From positions 64,712,637 to 64,776,636 of the forward strand of contig CM019067.1 of assembly GCA_009667805.1 (NCBI GenBank): a DNA stretch of 64,000 nucleotides. The letters are read 5' to 3'. Within the stretch, counting starts at the first letter, position 1. Each line of letters starts with the position of its first letter. Made by a program: the position numbers and the translations under genes. The notes under the pieces were generated by a model. That model was given only the letters and a program-made list of their open reading frames with translations, ran no database searches and had not been told where the DNA came from. The stretch comes from Leptobrachium leishanense (Eukaryota > Chordata > Amphibia > Anura > Megophryidae). Of this stretch, positions 32,341 through 45,240 are shown piece after piece.

Positions 32341-35300
32341 TAACTGCTTAAAATCAGAATTAGTGAGCATGAATGTGGCCAAGAGTCTTTGAGATCAGAG
32401 ATCAAGGAAGGATATCCGTCAGCAGCAATCTAGAGTTCTGCGAGACCTCGCATCCCCTTCCCAGGACACAGGAACATTCACACATTTCCTGCATTAAATT
32501 AGTCTTTTTCCAGCATCGTGTAAGGGGTTATTCACTAGAAGCACCGAATTGTGAACTTCACTATAGGTGCAATTTCCATGCAGTTCGTCTATTCACAAAG
32601 CTCCAGATACTGGCAAATTGACAGAGAAATACAGTGCAGTTCGGCAGCCTTCGGCGTCAGCAAAATTGTCCCATAGAAAAGTAATGGTACGTCTATTCAC
32701 AGAACGTCGAGCTTCATCAATGTGATGGCAAAATTACCTGATTTTCGGTGTTTCAATTCAACAGTTTAAACAAGGAATAGCAAAGGTTTCAATGTAAAAA
32801 AAGTAATATCATTTCTAATTTTTTTTAGAAACTGTTTATTTTTTTTCATTTTCAGCAAAAAGTCTTTTTGGTACTTTTTTGTATATTTTAGACGAAATTT
32901 TATTTCCCTCGGTTTTTTTAAAAGGCGTTTATTTTTTATTCCGTAAAAGACCTTTTTTTTTAAAGGACCTTTTTTTTAATATGTACAACATTTTTAGTGC
33001 TCTTTTACTGGTTTAACCCCTTCACTGCTGAACCATTTCATCCCCGTGTGCTGAGCTCATTTTGACCATTTTGTACTCATCTTGTTTAAACACGATTTGA
33101 AGTCACGTTTTATTGTAGGACCCAGACAAATTATATATCCTAATTTTCAGCAGACTCGGCGGATTCATAATATATCATTATTATATGTATACATCATGTT
33201 CTGCCAGAATGCTATAACAAAAAATGTAAAAAAAAAAAAAATCCATTAAAATTTCAATCATTTGAGATCAATCATTAGGATATTTTTTTTCCACATTTTA
33301 TCATTCAAACCTTTGTGGTTATATATTTCAGGGGGCAATATTGTGAAAAAAAATTAGAAATGGGAACCTGTTACGGCATTTTTCTGAGAAAGTATACGTC
33401 AATGCGTTCGGACGCACTTTTTCACGTTCGCGGGGAAAAATGCTTTCATCTGACCCTAGCCTTAGAGCTTTTATGGAAAGCTGCCACCCTACCTGAATAG
33501 GCAGCTTCCCCTAGCAGTTCCCTCATCCTATAATCTCTAATCCAGGACCAGCACCTTACTTGCAATACCACAATACAAAAAAAGTGTCTCGATCCTCATT
33601 CTCCTACAGAGCACCGCAAATATGGAATAACCTCCCAGACATCATCAGATCTTCCCCCCAGTCTAAAGTCCCTCAAGAGCTCCCTATTAACATACCTCAA
33701 TACAGAATGCACCTGTAAACATGTAACCTAGTGACTATATTTCCTACATATTTATTTTCTGTGTTAATCTGTATGTTTGTGTTGTTTTTATAATATCTTG
33801 CATTTATTACTTTGTATTTCTTTACCTACTGTAAAAATTCAATGTTCTTGAACCCAGGACATACTTGAAATGAGAGAAATCTCAATGTATCCTTCCTGGT
33901 AAAATACAAAATAAATAAATAACTGCTTAAAATCAGAATTAGTGAGCATGAATGTGGCCAAGAGTCTTTGAGATCAGAGATCAAGGAAGGATATCCGTCA
34001 GCAGCAATCTAGAGTTCTGCGAGACCTCGCATCCCCTTCCCAGGACACAGGAACATTCACACATTTCCTGCATTAAATTAGTCTTTTTCCAGCATCGTGT
34101 AAGGGGTTATTCACTAGAAGCACCGAATTGTGAACTTCACTATAGGTGCAATTTCCATGCAGTTCGTCTATTCACAAAGCTCCAGATACTGGCAAATTGA
34201 CAGAGAAATACAGTGCAGTTCGGCAGCCTTCGGCGTCAGCAAAATTGTCCCATAGAAAAGTAATGGTACGTCTATTCACAGAACGTCGAGCTTCATCAAT
34301 GTGATGGCAAAATTACCTGATTTTCGGTGTTTCAATTCAACAGTTTAAACAAGGAATAGCAAAGGTTTCAATGTAAAAAAAGTAATATCATTTCTAATTT
34401 TTTTTAGAAACTGTTTATTTTTTTTCATTTTCAGCAAAAAGTCTTTTTGGTACTTTTTTGTATATTTTAGACGAAATTTTATTTCCCTCGGTTTTTTTAA
34501 AAGGCGTTTATTTTTTATTCCGTAAAAGACCTTTTTTTTTAAAGGACCTTTTTTTTAATATGTACAACATTTTTAGTGCTCTTTTACTGGTTTAACCCCT
34601 TCACTGCTGAACCATTTCATCCCCGTGTGCTGAGCTCATTTTGACCATTTTGTACTCATCTTGTTTAAACACGATTTGAAGTCACGTTTTATTGTAGGAC
34701 CCAGACAAATTATATATCCTAATTTTCAGCAGACTCGGCGGATTCATAATATATCATTATTATATGTATACATCATGTTCTGCCAGAATGCTATAACAAA
34801 AAATGTAAAAAAAAAAAAAATCCATTAAAATTTCAATCATTTGAGATCAATCATTAGGATATTTTTTTTCCACATTTTATCATTCAAACCTTTGTGGTTA
34901 TATATTTCAGGGGGCAATATTGTGAAAAAAAATTAGAAATGGGAACCTGTTACGGCATTTTTCTGAGAAAGTATACGTCAATGCGTTCGGACGCACTTTT
35001 TCACGTTCGCGGGGAAAAATGCTTTCATCTGACCCTAGCCTTAGAGCTTTTATGGAAAGCTGCCACCCTACCTGAATAGGCAGCTTCCCCTAGCAGTTCC
35101 CTCATCCTATAATCTCTAATCCAGGACCAGCACCTTACTTGCAATACCACAATACAAAAAAAGTGGCTCGATCCTCATTCTCCTACAGAGCACCGCAAAT
35201 ATGGAATAACCTCCCAGACATCATCAGATCTTCCCCCAGTCTAAAGTCCCTCAAGAGCTCCCTATTAACATACCTCAATACAGAATGCACCTGTAAACAT

Positions 35301-35688
35301 GTAACCTAGTGACTATATTTCCTACATATTTATTTTCTGTGTTAATCTGTATGTTTGTGTTGTTTTTATAATATCTTGCATTTATTACTTTGTATTTCTT
35401 TACCTACTGTAAAAATTCAATGTTCTTGAACCCAGGACATACTTGAAATGAGAGAAATCTCAATGTATCCTTCCTGGTAAAATACTAAATAAATAAATAA
35501 CTGCTTAAAATCAGAATTAGTGAGCATGAATGTGGCCAAGAGTCTTTGAGATCAGAGATCAAGGAAGGATATCCGTCAACAGCAATCTAGAGTTCTGCGA
35601 GACCTCGCATCCCCTTCCCAGGACACAGGAACATTCACACATTTCCTGCATTAAATTAGTCTTTTTCCAGCATTTTTCTGAGAAAGTA
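31817..35688. repeat. 1578-bp tandem duplication, two full copies and a shortened third
   Basis: Units are 31817-33394, 33395-34973 and 34974-35688. They begin TACGTCAATGCGTTCGGACG (inside a MITE) and end TTTTTCTGAGAAAGTA. Units 1 and 2 are nearly identical (one extra C near 33655). The third lacks about 860 bp, joined at a CAT shared by both deletion ends. Each unit holds the MITE end, the Rex1-like 3' end, a foldback fragment (GGGGTTATTCACTAGAAGCA) and a TTAACCCCTTCACTGCTGA element tail. Confidence 0.96.
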
Positions 35689-35696
35689 CGCATTTT

Positions 35697-37539
35697 TTTT
35701 AATTTATTTTTTGATTATGTTTCAAAATTTTTATTTTGCGAATGAAAAAGGTCACAAACCGACCAGCGAAATTGGCCTCGCAGGGCTGGACAGCGGGACA
35801 CATAATATAAAGACATCCAAAATAGATCTTAGTCATCTAAAGAAACAAAAATGGACAGTAAGAAGTCAAGGAGAGTCATAATAACATAAAATGAGGGGGG
35901 GTGGAAATAAAGGGAACATCCACAATCAGGAAATTTAACATTCAAGAGGGACGGACCCTACAAAAAACACAGACAGGAGAGTCATTGATAGTAGCCAATA
36001 AAAAAACCTGAGCAGACCGTGCCCCGCCAGCTTGCTCCTGATGCGAGACTGCCGGCACTGGAACTCCACCTCTGCTCCGCAGCTCCCCAGCCTCCATCTC
36101 CTCCTGGACCATGCAGCTTTGCGGGACCAGGTCCGGCCGAATTCCTCTGTGAACCCTGCAGAAAATGCAGAAAAGAAAGAGAAAAAAAAAAAGGCGGTGG
36201 AAATGGCAAGGGCCAGGACAGTGCCGTCCCCGGCGTACTCCCTAATGGCCAAAGGACCGTAGGGGGAGCCATGGGAGGTAAATGGCACCAGGCCCGGGCA
36301 TTCGGGGGCAGATCGGGTGCCAGGCCACAGCTGTGTACCCCGAGTTAACCCGGATATGCCAAAGAAAACCAAAAATAAATTAAAAAAAAAGAGGGAATAC
36401 GTTACTAGACCTCAGAGCAAGCCAAAGGGTTTGACATCTCATAGGAAAAATAAAAGTGTTTTCTCAGCCAGCGTCCCGGAATGGCAGTAGCCGCAATACA
36501 GGCAGGGCATCGCAAAGCAGGCGAGGCCAGGCAGGAGAGAACGAGGCCAGCAGTACAGACAAGCCCCTACTCGCTTCGAAGGCCCCAACGCCAGGCAGGC
36601 CTCCATCCACACCACCATGCCAAACAGCTTCACGAGGCACAGCTGCTGGCACTGGCAGCGCCAGAGCGGAGAATGGCAGGTGAAGTCCGATCGGCGTCAT
36701 CAGTACTGCCACGAGGGGTAGCACCACTTTCTTCGGACTCCGGTCATCTGTGCAGAAGGCAGAGTCAAAGCTCCCTCCACCGACCCCCTGAGTCAGGGTC
36801 CCAGGAGGAACCGCAACAAGGAACGGCACAGGGGATTCCCTCGTAAACACCCGAAGGGGAAATTTGGATGTCAGCATGCACCAGCCGGTACCTGCGAGCT
36901 TCTCTGACTCTCCCGCCAGCACCACCTGGGCAGACCATGCCCCGCCATCTTGCTCCTGATGCGAGACTGCCGGCACCGGAACTCCACCTCTGCTCCGCAG
37001 CTCCCCAGCCTCCATCTCCTCCTGGACCCTGCAGCTTTGCGGGACCAGGTCTGGCCGAATTCCTCTGTGAACCCTGCCGAGCGCAGCCTCATCCTCTCGG
37101 CGGCATCGCAGCACCACCATAATGCGGCGCATGCCACCCCGCGTCAGTGGACGCTCGTCGCCCTCTAAGATCAGCAGCAGTGCATCTAGGATGGCCGGGA
37201 GACGTGGGCCCACCATCTTCTCAGCACTCATCGTGGACCTCATAAGGAGTAAAGCGGTCAGGGAAGACAAGCTGGAGTACAACAGGCTCCGAATGGTAGG
37301 CCGCAAGATGGCTGCCGGCTACATGTGCCACCCAGTGCTAGCCGGCAACTGGCGTGTCTCTGGACTGGAGGGGGAGGAATCAGACTCCAGTCAACACACT
37401 CCTGATGGCCAGCCACTCAGGTACCTCAAGGAAGGTATCTCAGCGGCAAGGGTCAGAAATAGGTCCCTGGAAGAGAGTAACGCTGTGGAGCTCCAGTAAC
37501 ATGCGACTTCTCTCTTCAGCGGCCGGCCACGTCCCCCCA
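35697..37539 (-). mobile_element. L1-like retroposed element, probably internally deleted
   Basis: A 15-bp flanking duplication (GAAAGTACGCATTTT at 35682-35696, GAAAGTCCGCATTTT at 37540-37554, one mismatch) and a T-rich left edge indicate a minus-strand poly(A) retroposon. On that strand it begins CTGGGGGGACGTGGCC. It carries two copies of a segment of about 150 bp (37080-36930 and 36165-36003) with an AAGATGGCGG-type YY1 site, as in L1 5' UTR repeats. The 3' end has an AATAAAAATTTTGAAAC-like tail. No ORF with RT was seen. The clade is inferred. Confidence 0.5.
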
Positions 37540-37554
37540 GAAAGTCCGCATTTT

Positions 37555-37953
37555 AACTAAAAAAACGAAATTTTTCACTTGTAATTTGGCGCATTGTGTT
37601 TCATGAACAATATGACTATGTAAAAAACACTGAGCTTGCTCGCGGTGAGGGAAATGAGAAGGTGAGTGACAGCAGTGGTATTGCTCATTTTATGTGTGAC
37701 AAATGGACAATGCCATTGTTTTGGAACAATAAATAAATAAATAAAAAACATATGCGGCTGGCGCCACAACTGCGCCAAGATGTGGGGCTGCAACGACGTA
37801 CTGAGAGCATCCTACGCAACCAAGTGGAAATAAAAAATATAAAAATAAAGCAAATAGGCAACAATAACAATTGTTTCTATCGTTGGATTTTGGATTTTAT
37901 TGAATGTAATTTGGGGCTCCATTTAATTCTGTCGGCTGTACTGACAAACAATG
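37555..37953. other. Spacer with A-rich repeats
   Basis: Continuation of the target into which the L1-like element inserted (ATTTTAACTAAAAAAACGAA), then AATAAATAAATAAATAAA at 37728-37745. No gene or clear element end is seen. Confidence 0.5.
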
Positions 37954-38755
37954 TGTTACGTTTCCACATCGCAGCCAGGCCCCCTGGTGGTGAGAGCAAC
38001 GCTCAGCAGCTTTTGTGTGTTTTGAACTAGCCACTGCAGACTATCCTTCCTGTGGCTGACAGTCTGCTGTCACATGACCTGCCCTGCCCTGCCTTATATA
38101 TAGGGCAAGCAGTGGATCAGATCCTTGCTTCAGGATAGGTCTTCCTTACTGAGTGCTGCATCTGTGATATTGGTTCTGTTATTCTGGTGTTTGACTATTG
38201 GCGTGTTTTCTGGTTATTCTCTGTCTGTTCCCTGTACCTCATATTCTGATATCCTGTTACTGACCTGGCTTGTCTGAGAACCACTCTTGTTGCTGACCTT
38301 GACTTATATGACTATCTACTCTGGCGTCTAGACCTGGCTATTCCCTGACGATTCTTGTTATTCTTGTGTATGTTCTGTATGTCATATTCTGGTCTTTATG
38401 TATTGTTGTCCAGCAGCATATTAGAATATATAGAGGCCAATTATAAGGACCTATCTTCTAGCTTAGGGCCTGTATTGCTACTGGATATCTCTTTGTGGTA
38501 TTTCTTGCAAACCCTCGTTGCTGTTTTAGTGTTTACCCCCAACCCTGATCTGTATAGAGTTAGAAGGATATTCAAAGACCTTACCCAGTGCAGCGCCTCC
38601 TCGTGTCTCTGTATCCTGTCCTGTCATCTCTGGTTCTGTTGTTATACTGTGTGCAGGGTTCTGCATCATGCAGCAAAGCACATACCCGCCTAAAGGGCTT
38701 AACCGCACTCAGTAGCAAGGGCGCTCCATGGCATCTGCAACGGATGCCCGTGACA
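37954..38755. mobile_element. Solo LTR candidate (802 bp)
   Basis: Begins TGTTACGTTTCC and ends GCCCGTGACA, flanked by CAATG and CACTG (4 of 5). It contains a TATA-like CTTATATATAGGGCAAG near 38094. Size and TG...CA ends fit a gypsy-type LTR left by recombination. No internal region is present. Confidence 0.6.
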
Positions 38756-39459
38756 CACTGGCACTGTTTGGACTTTAGCTTCGTGAAGTGCAGGTGTCTG
38801 TCAGCACCGAAATACTAAGTTGTTCGTCGATATTTGCAATACCGGCATACACTGCTGTTTAGTCGATATCTCATACGATTTTAATGTGTTTGTTTTTGAT
38901 TTAGTCATAAAATATCTTGTTAAACTATATAGTAGCTATTCCTGTAAATATACTGAGATAAGAGATTGTTGGAACATGTCTGTGGCCTTAATGTCCAGCT
39001 ATAAAACTGCATGTGGCTCTTTACCAGTGCTTAGGATGAGAGGTTTGGTAAACATGTATTGTTTGTTGCTTTTCTTTGTTAACCATGCATTTTCATACAA
39101 CCTGGAATTTGTATTTGAAAGAAGACAGGGTTGAGTGTTATGTTCCTGCGTTAGGTGTCTGCATGGTTTTACATATCTCTAGTCATGAACAGAGGTCACT
39201 TCTAGCATTTTATCAATGTGTTAAAGATTCTCTCCAGCCTTTTGCCCAGTAGGCATACCAATAGGAGTCCTCCAAACCCTTTCGACTGGTCAACTGGATG
39301 GGCATAGATTTCTGCTTCACTCTTCATGAATGGGGAACATGGGAAGGAGGAGATACATCTCGTTTTCGTTCTTCTTTTCCTAACCATTAGGTTTTTGAGT
39401 TGGATAACTTGGTAGCATCTCCAAGTGAACCACCAAGGAAAAAGGTTTCAGAGGTCACC
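38756..39459. other. Sequence without recognised gene or element
   Basis: AT-rich, no long open frame with a recognisable domain and no clear terminal repeats. Confidence 0.5.
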
Positions 39460-39525
39460 CAGGGCCGGATTTACATCTCAGGCGCCTGTAGGCACATGCC
39501 TACTCTGCCTATGAATCCGGCCCTG
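39460..39525. mobile_element. 66-bp hAT-like MITE (CAGGGCCGGATTTAC family)
   Basis: Starts CAGGGCCGGATTTACATCTC and ends CTATGAATCCGGCCCTG, with flanks AGGTCACC and AGGGCACC (7 of 8). It consists of little more than two termini. The longer relative at 51599-52092 shares both ends. Confidence 0.85.
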
Positions 39526-40790
39526 AGGGCACCCATCCATCCATCCATACACCCATGTTGCTCCCACTGCCCTGTGAGATCTTAGTGTGGCTCTGTTTGG
39601 GAGCGATGAGCCATTCATAATGTTAGCTTTACAAACTTTTATGGCCCACAGAGAATTTCTACAGAATATAAATAAGTTGGAATTGTGATTTTCTGTGTAC
39701 TAAGCGTTTTGTTACATCTTTAAACATTTCACTGCATTCTTCAAATGCTAGAATGATCGTCCATGGAGGAACCAAGACGTGGTACAGAAAGATTATGATA
39801 TTGTATATATTTTTAGGTTAATAATAGTGAGGGATACTCTGTTGAAAAATACAGTTCCTTTTTTGTCTTTAATTAATTGAGTAGTGCTGACAGGGTTTGC
39901 CAAATAGTTTTTTCCATTTTCATTAAATTTTTCAGAAGATTTTGCTCACCCTTTGTCACTCCCCGCGCACTGCTCCTCCTCTTCGGATAAGGGACTCCTT
40001 AACCTGGAGATCCTTGAAGCTTTTCTGCACAATTTGCACTCCTATGCAACATGCGTAACATAGGAACCGCAAACATACGCAGGATCTGTCGTGCCTGCAC
40101 AGAGTGATGGATCTGAGCTGCGCGCATGCACAGATCCAATCCATTGCAGCCTCTCTGAGACAGCTCGCTACAGTGAGTGGTCTCAGAGAGGGTGACGGCG
40201 GACACACTCTCTGCATGCTGACATCACTAGTGACCGTCGGCCAGGAAGTTAAAAAATTCCAGCTGCTGGTATCACTGGGTGAGGTTTAGGAAGGTCCTCC
40301 ACTTCACTGTGTGCTTTCACTAGATTGGGGGATGCTGTTAGGAGGAAAAAACAGGGGCACACATCACACCTCGACCACTTTAAAACAGCAGAGTGTTCAG
40401 GATGAGTATGTTATCCAACCGAAGAAACCAGGACCTCAAGCGGGGAATGGTGCCGCTGATAATAATTTTATTTAAGTGGGAAAGCAACCTCTACAAATCA
40501 GTGTCATTTTGGTCTAGAAGCCTTTCTTTGATTGGATTCTAGTCTTTGGGGTTATGGCGTCCCTTCTTGATGGCGACCTTGTGGTGTGACGTGGAGGTGG
40601 GCTCCCATCCGTTGCAGGTTTGCGTCGCTTTCGATTGGCGCCACAGGATGAGTATGGTGTCCTTTTAATGGAAAAATAAGGCAAGTCTGTATAAAAGTCA
40701 TCAGTGGTTTTTCTTGTTCCATAGTATTTTCTATCAACCTTACACTCCATCCAGAAAACAAAGCATATGGACAAAGACACAGGGCCAATG
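39526..40790. other. Mostly unassigned sequence with one old repeat relic
   Basis: A relic at about 39950-40310 resembles the tail of the hairpin element relative near 49300 (CAGCTGCTGGTATCACTGGG, GGAAGGTCCTCC). A minus-strand frame at 40514-40813 ends in a basic, Ser/Pro-rich segment that I do not recognise and that has no supporting splice sites. CAGGATGAGTATG occurs twice (40398 and 40645). Confidence 0.45.
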
Positions 40791-40794
40791 TTTG

Positions 40795-41520
40795 CGCCGG
40801 CGCAAAAAAACATTAACGCGAGGGGTAAAACCCTTGGCGCTGAACGTCGTATTACAATGTCAGAGCAACAAACGCACGTAATCGTCTACCGCGGGTGAAC
40901 CTGCGCGAACCCTGCACGAGCATACTTTACTGCGCGCGCCCTATACTTAACATTGTGAGCGCAAATGCGTTTGTGTGCTGGTACGAGGATGGTATTACAA
41001 TCTATACACAGGAATTAACGCATAGACGTTGCGCGCATAATTTTAGCAACTCCTGAAAGCTGGTGTTAATGGCAAATTCTATCAACCTGGCCGAAACCAA
41101 ATACACCAGCCCAAAAAAAAATGCAGCAAAGTATAGTTACACATTCTACACATACCCAAACCAATAAATTGGAGAAGTTGTGTGTGCATTTTTTTATTGA
41201 TGCAGCATATATGCGCAGATTGACTTTGACAGTCGCAAAAACTTAACGTGAGATAATTGTGGTTCTGAATTCTGATTGGCTGAATCGCGTGAAAAAAACA
41301 GTCCGCACACTGATTTCTGCGCGCAACGTTACTGCGTGCGCATTTTTGCGCTTCCGTTTAACACAATTTATTGCTCAACGGATGAAAAAATGTGCGAGGA
41401 TTGTAATTCCAGCGTTGATTTACGCGCTTTAACGTTTAACGCTTGGCGCACAAATTCACGCGTTGCGCGAGCGTTTTATCACGAAGATTGTAATAGGGCC
41501 CACAATCTTCTTCTATTTGG
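40795..41520. mobile_element. Foldback element relative of 8275-8760
   Basis: Rich in GCGC-containing short inverted repeats and in the same ordered motifs as the 8.3-kb element: GGTATTACAA, CCTATACTTAACATTGTGAG, CCTGAAAGCTGGTGTTAATG. It ends near GATTGTAATAGGGCCCACAA. The boundaries are approximate and no target duplication was resolved. Confidence 0.5.
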
Positions 41521-41947
41521 CATGTAATAAACTAACGCTGATCTGTACACAGGGGGAACGGAAACACTGGAACAACAAAATAAAGCATGAAGTTGTGCTC
41601 AGTCGCCAAGGTGCCACATATTTCCCACAGTGTGCACTGAGTGTTTTGCATTGAGGAAAGGGGTTTTCCCCCGAAACGACTGTCTATTTGATCTCTGTGG
41701 TAATAATTGTGGTGGCCCCAGCGCACCCTGGCAACTGAGTGCGGCTTCCTGCTTCATTTTTCAGTTCCTGTATAATGTGCTACAACAGAAATGTCAAACA
41801 TCCTCTAGAGAGGGATGCGTTTACTGTTTCTGTAGAAATGATAAAAACAGCAACACCGGGAACAAATCATCCAGCAAAGTGTTACAAAAATGTTGAATCA
41901 GCGGCAATGCTAGAGAGATGGAGAAGTCATAGTCACAGGAGGAATTA

Positions 41948-42287
41948 GGCCCTGTTCACACTGTGCGATTTATCGCGCGGATTTTGCCGCGACGTTGCAG
42001 CAAAATCCGCACGACCTCGCACTATGTAGCTTCTCCAATGCATTTCAATGGAGCTGTTCACATCTTGCCTCGCGACGTCGCATGTCGCGCGCCGCAGAAG
42101 CATGTCGCTGGTACATGACCCTTTTTTTTGCGATTTGCTATCTGCGATTTTGCGATTTGTACTGGTGGTGCTTTGGAAAAAATCGCACAAAACAGCGATG
42201 TCGCGTGACATTATCGCACCATGTCGCAAATATGAAAATCGCGCGGAAAGTCGCGCGATTTTCAAATCGCAAAGTGTAAACGGGGCC
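41948..42287. mobile_element. PIF/Harbinger-like MITE (GGCCCTGTTCACAC)
   Basis: Starts GGCCCTGTTCACACTGTGCG and ends GTGTAAACGGGGCC, flanked by TTA on both sides. The interior is filled with GCGATTTT/AAAATCGC and GTCGCG motifs in both orientations. TIR style and the TTA duplication fit Harbinger/Tourist elements. Confidence 0.8.
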
Positions 42288-42341
42288 TTAAGGGACAAGA
42301 TAGTAAAAGCAGAAGAAATTTCAAAGAAAAATAAAAGCTTG

Positions 42342-43387
42342 TGTAGCGCTCACTCCCGGAGGAGCCGCTGAAATTGAACCTCGGGTCAGTCTCCCCGCAC
42401 TAGGGAATAAATATACTCCAGCACCGTTGTGGATTTTATAAATTATATAGTTTACTAGAATAAATGGCATATAATGAATAACACAGTGTTCGAATATATA
42501 TTTACAGTACTTCGTAATGCGGGAAACGCGCAGCGGAAAAGAAATACGATGCTTCGTATCTCGAGGAAACGCGCAGCGGAAAAGAAATACAAGGTTTCGT
42601 AATTCGAGAAACGCGCAGCGGAAAATAAATGAAAAATTATCTTTAACCCCTTTTTTTGATTGGAGAGTGAGTCCCGCACAGGCTGTGTCCCGGAATGTAA
42701 GTGTGTGTGTGTGTTATGGTACCCGGGTACACTATTCAACTGGCCAGTGAATTTCTTAAGAGGTATCTTCGACTAGTCAAGTTGGGGCCCTGTGGGTTTT
42801 GGAAACAAACAGCAGCGTGCTTTCTTGGTTTTACAATGGCCTAGAAGGCCTCTCACCTATCCGCCAGATACTTGAGGCTCCGCTTGACCCAGGACGTCTC
42901 TCCGCTCGATATTGACTGGGGTTCTCTTGGCTTCTGGATCCGCTGTCTGGCTTTCTGCTCCTGCCGCGACTTGTCCAGCTTACCGCCTGCTCTCCCAGTC
43001 CGATCGACCTGCGGTACTCCTAACTCGGGGTCCTCTGGCTTCCGCAATAGCAGCTTGGGTAATCTTGTGGATCACTGGGTCTCCCTTTGGTAAGGCTGAG
43101 TAACCCGATCTGTAACTCCGTTAGGCCGCACCTGCGCTCCGGCCTGGACACTGTTACGTTCTGCAGCACTGTGTCTTGTCTCTCTCACTCCCTGGCACGC
43201 TCTGCCAGCTCTCCCCACGAGGCTCAGGATGTAAGTCCCTGTGTCCCACCCACTTCCTGTGTCCGTTCCCAAAGCATGCCGGGAAATGTAGTCCCAATGT
43301 AATATTCAGTGTCTCACATTGCACTTGTCTCCCTCCGGTGGCCAAAAATAGGTACTGCCACAATATGGAATTAAACACAGCGCTACA
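42342..43387. mobile_element. Solo LTR candidate (1046 bp) with 9-bp inverted ends
   Basis: Starts TGTAGCGCT and ends AGCGCTACA, flanked by CTTG on both sides (42338-42341, 43388-43391). It contains three near-identical units with GAAACGCGCAGCGGAAAAGA (about 42528-42630). An alternative is a DNA element with short TIRs. No coding region. Confidence 0.55.
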
Positions 43388-43514
43388 CTTGTTTACAGTA
43401 ATTTGTGAATGATTAATCGCTTAGTACAAACTATTGCAAATGTAGGATAAAGGATCGATTCAGATTTATATGACAAACTGTAGAAATATTTTCTACCTGT
43501 GTTTATGCCCTTAA

Positions 43515-43927
43515 CCCCATTCACTAGCGAGATCTCGATATCTTAGGCTTCAAAGGCACCAACGGTTGCCCCAAAATCGAGTTATCGATATTTGCAGCTC
43601 TGCAGCCCTAAAGCAAATGCATTTCGTTTGCTTTTAGGCTGTAAAAAATGCCCCCAAAGAGCTAAAACTGTGCAAAATCAACTGATGATGCCCTGACATT
43701 GGGCATTCAGCAGCCGATACAGTTGCAGCCTGAGGTTCCATGCAATGGCTGTAACTCAGTTTGGCAATAGATGGCACCATCTAGTGGCCAAATATGTTAG
43801 TACAGTAAGAAATTAATTGGGAATGTACCCAAATATTTCTTACTGTATAATTAATTTTAAATGATTTTTTAAAAAATACACTGGTTCCTGACAATGTTTT
43901 TTGTAAAATCACTTGGTAGTGAAGGGG
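43515..43927. mobile_element. TTAA-flanked MITE (CCCCATTCACTA)
   Basis: TTAA on both sides (43511-43514, 43928-43931). Termini are CCCCATTCACTAGCG and, reversed, CCCCTTCACTACCAAG. The TTAA target points to the piggyBac or Kolobok superfamilies. It lies 77 bp before the hairpin-chain element and shares the style of its ends. Confidence 0.8.
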
Positions 43928-44004
43928 TTAAATTTAGGAAATTGTTTGTGAACACACTACACAGTATAATTCAATTCTTGGGGTAAATTGACTTTAGATT
44001 TTAA

Positions 44005-45240
44005 CCACTTGAATGCTAAGGACGCGCTCAGCGCGTCCTCAGCATTCCCGCTGGTATGCGGAGGACGCGCTGAGCGCGTCCTCGCATTGGGGTCAGCGTT
44101 CGGCCGGGTTCCGGCCGATCGCTGGCCCCTCCGGTGCGGGCTGACATCCTGGATGTCAGCCCGGCATCCGGAGCAGTGGCCGCCATTATTATGTGTCATC
44201 GCGCCCCCGCGATGACACATAATTCAGGCGCCCCCCCGCATGTGCGGAGGAGGCGCCAGAAAGGATGGGGGGGGAGGTCCTTCGGACCTCTCTCCCTCCC
44301 GATCGGCGGCTCACAGGGGCTTAACCCAGGCATCATTTGGAAGGGCACAGCCTGCCCTTCCAAATGATGCCTGGCATTAACCCCTGGGGAGCTGGATCGC
44401 AAATCGGCGCTGAAAAGCGCCGATTTGCGATCCTTCCCGGGAGCTGGCCGACATCTTGGATGTCGGCCAAGCTTCCGGGAACTCCCCCAGAGGACTGGCG
44501 TCATCGTGCGCAGCACGATGACGCCAGTCCTAGCATTAACCCTAACTGCCACGAAGTGTGGAGATAGGGAGTTCCAATGAACTCCCTATCTCCCGATCCG
44601 TGGCAGTTAGGGGTTAAATTTTGATATCGTTGGATTGGCCAGAGCATGGCCGTTCCAACGATACCAAACATGAAAGTAAAAAAAATTGTAAAAAAAAAAA
44701 AAAAGAAAAATAAAAATAAAAAAAATTAAAAAAAAAAATAATAAAAAAAAAATAAACACTTTTTTTTTTTTTTTTTTGTTTTGTTAATGCAGCAATATTG
44801 TTCCCATTTCAATTATAATGTGAACAATGATGCTGCATTAACGATTTTTGTATGCGGTGCGTTTGTTAAAAATGGTGTCATTTTCCCCAAAAAAAAATGT
44901 AACGAGACCCCATCTCTAATTTTTTTAACAAGCGCACCCCATACAAAATATAACCGCAATTGCTCGCATGTTAAAATGTGGAAAAAAACACTTTACACGC
45001 TGTAAATTATTGAAAATACATATTTTATTGCATTTTTTGTTATAATATACAAACATGACATAACGTATACATATAATAATGACATATTATGAATCTACCG
45101 AGTCTGACGGAAAGAACGATATATAATATGTCGATGTCATATACTAAAATAAGCCTTCAAAACACGTTTAAACATGATGCGCAAAACAGGTAAAAAATGA
45201 CCTCAGCACAGGGGCGGGAAAAGCCTCAGCAGCGAAAGGG
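44005..45240. mobile_element. TTAA-flanked element built as a chain of hairpins
   Basis: Flanked by TTAA (44001-44004, 45241-45244), with ends CCACTTGAATGCTAAGG and, reversed, CCCTTTCGCTGCTGAGG. From 44015 to 44660 almost every base lies in consecutive inverted repeats: GGACGCGCTCAGCGCGTCC, GGCTGACATCC/GGATGTCAGCC, ATGTGTCATCGCG/CGCGATGACACAT, GGCATCATTTGGAAGG/CCTTCCAAATGATGCC, GATCGCAAATCGGCGCT and its mirror, GGCCGACATC/GATGTCGGCC, GGACTGGCGTCATCGTGC and its mirror, GATAGGGAGTTC/GAACTCCCTATC, GATATCGTTGGA and its mirror. The rest is A/T-rich. No ORF. Confidence 0.85.

Noticed and set aside
36464..37306. Minus-strand 280-codon frame
   Set aside because: It lies in the GC-rich 5' region of the L1-like element; no domain is recognised, and other frames on both strands are open too.
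40514..40813. Minus-strand 99-codon frame ending in a basic segment
   Set aside because: Looks protein-like at the C-terminus but has no recognised domain, splice sites or second conserved piece; left unassigned.
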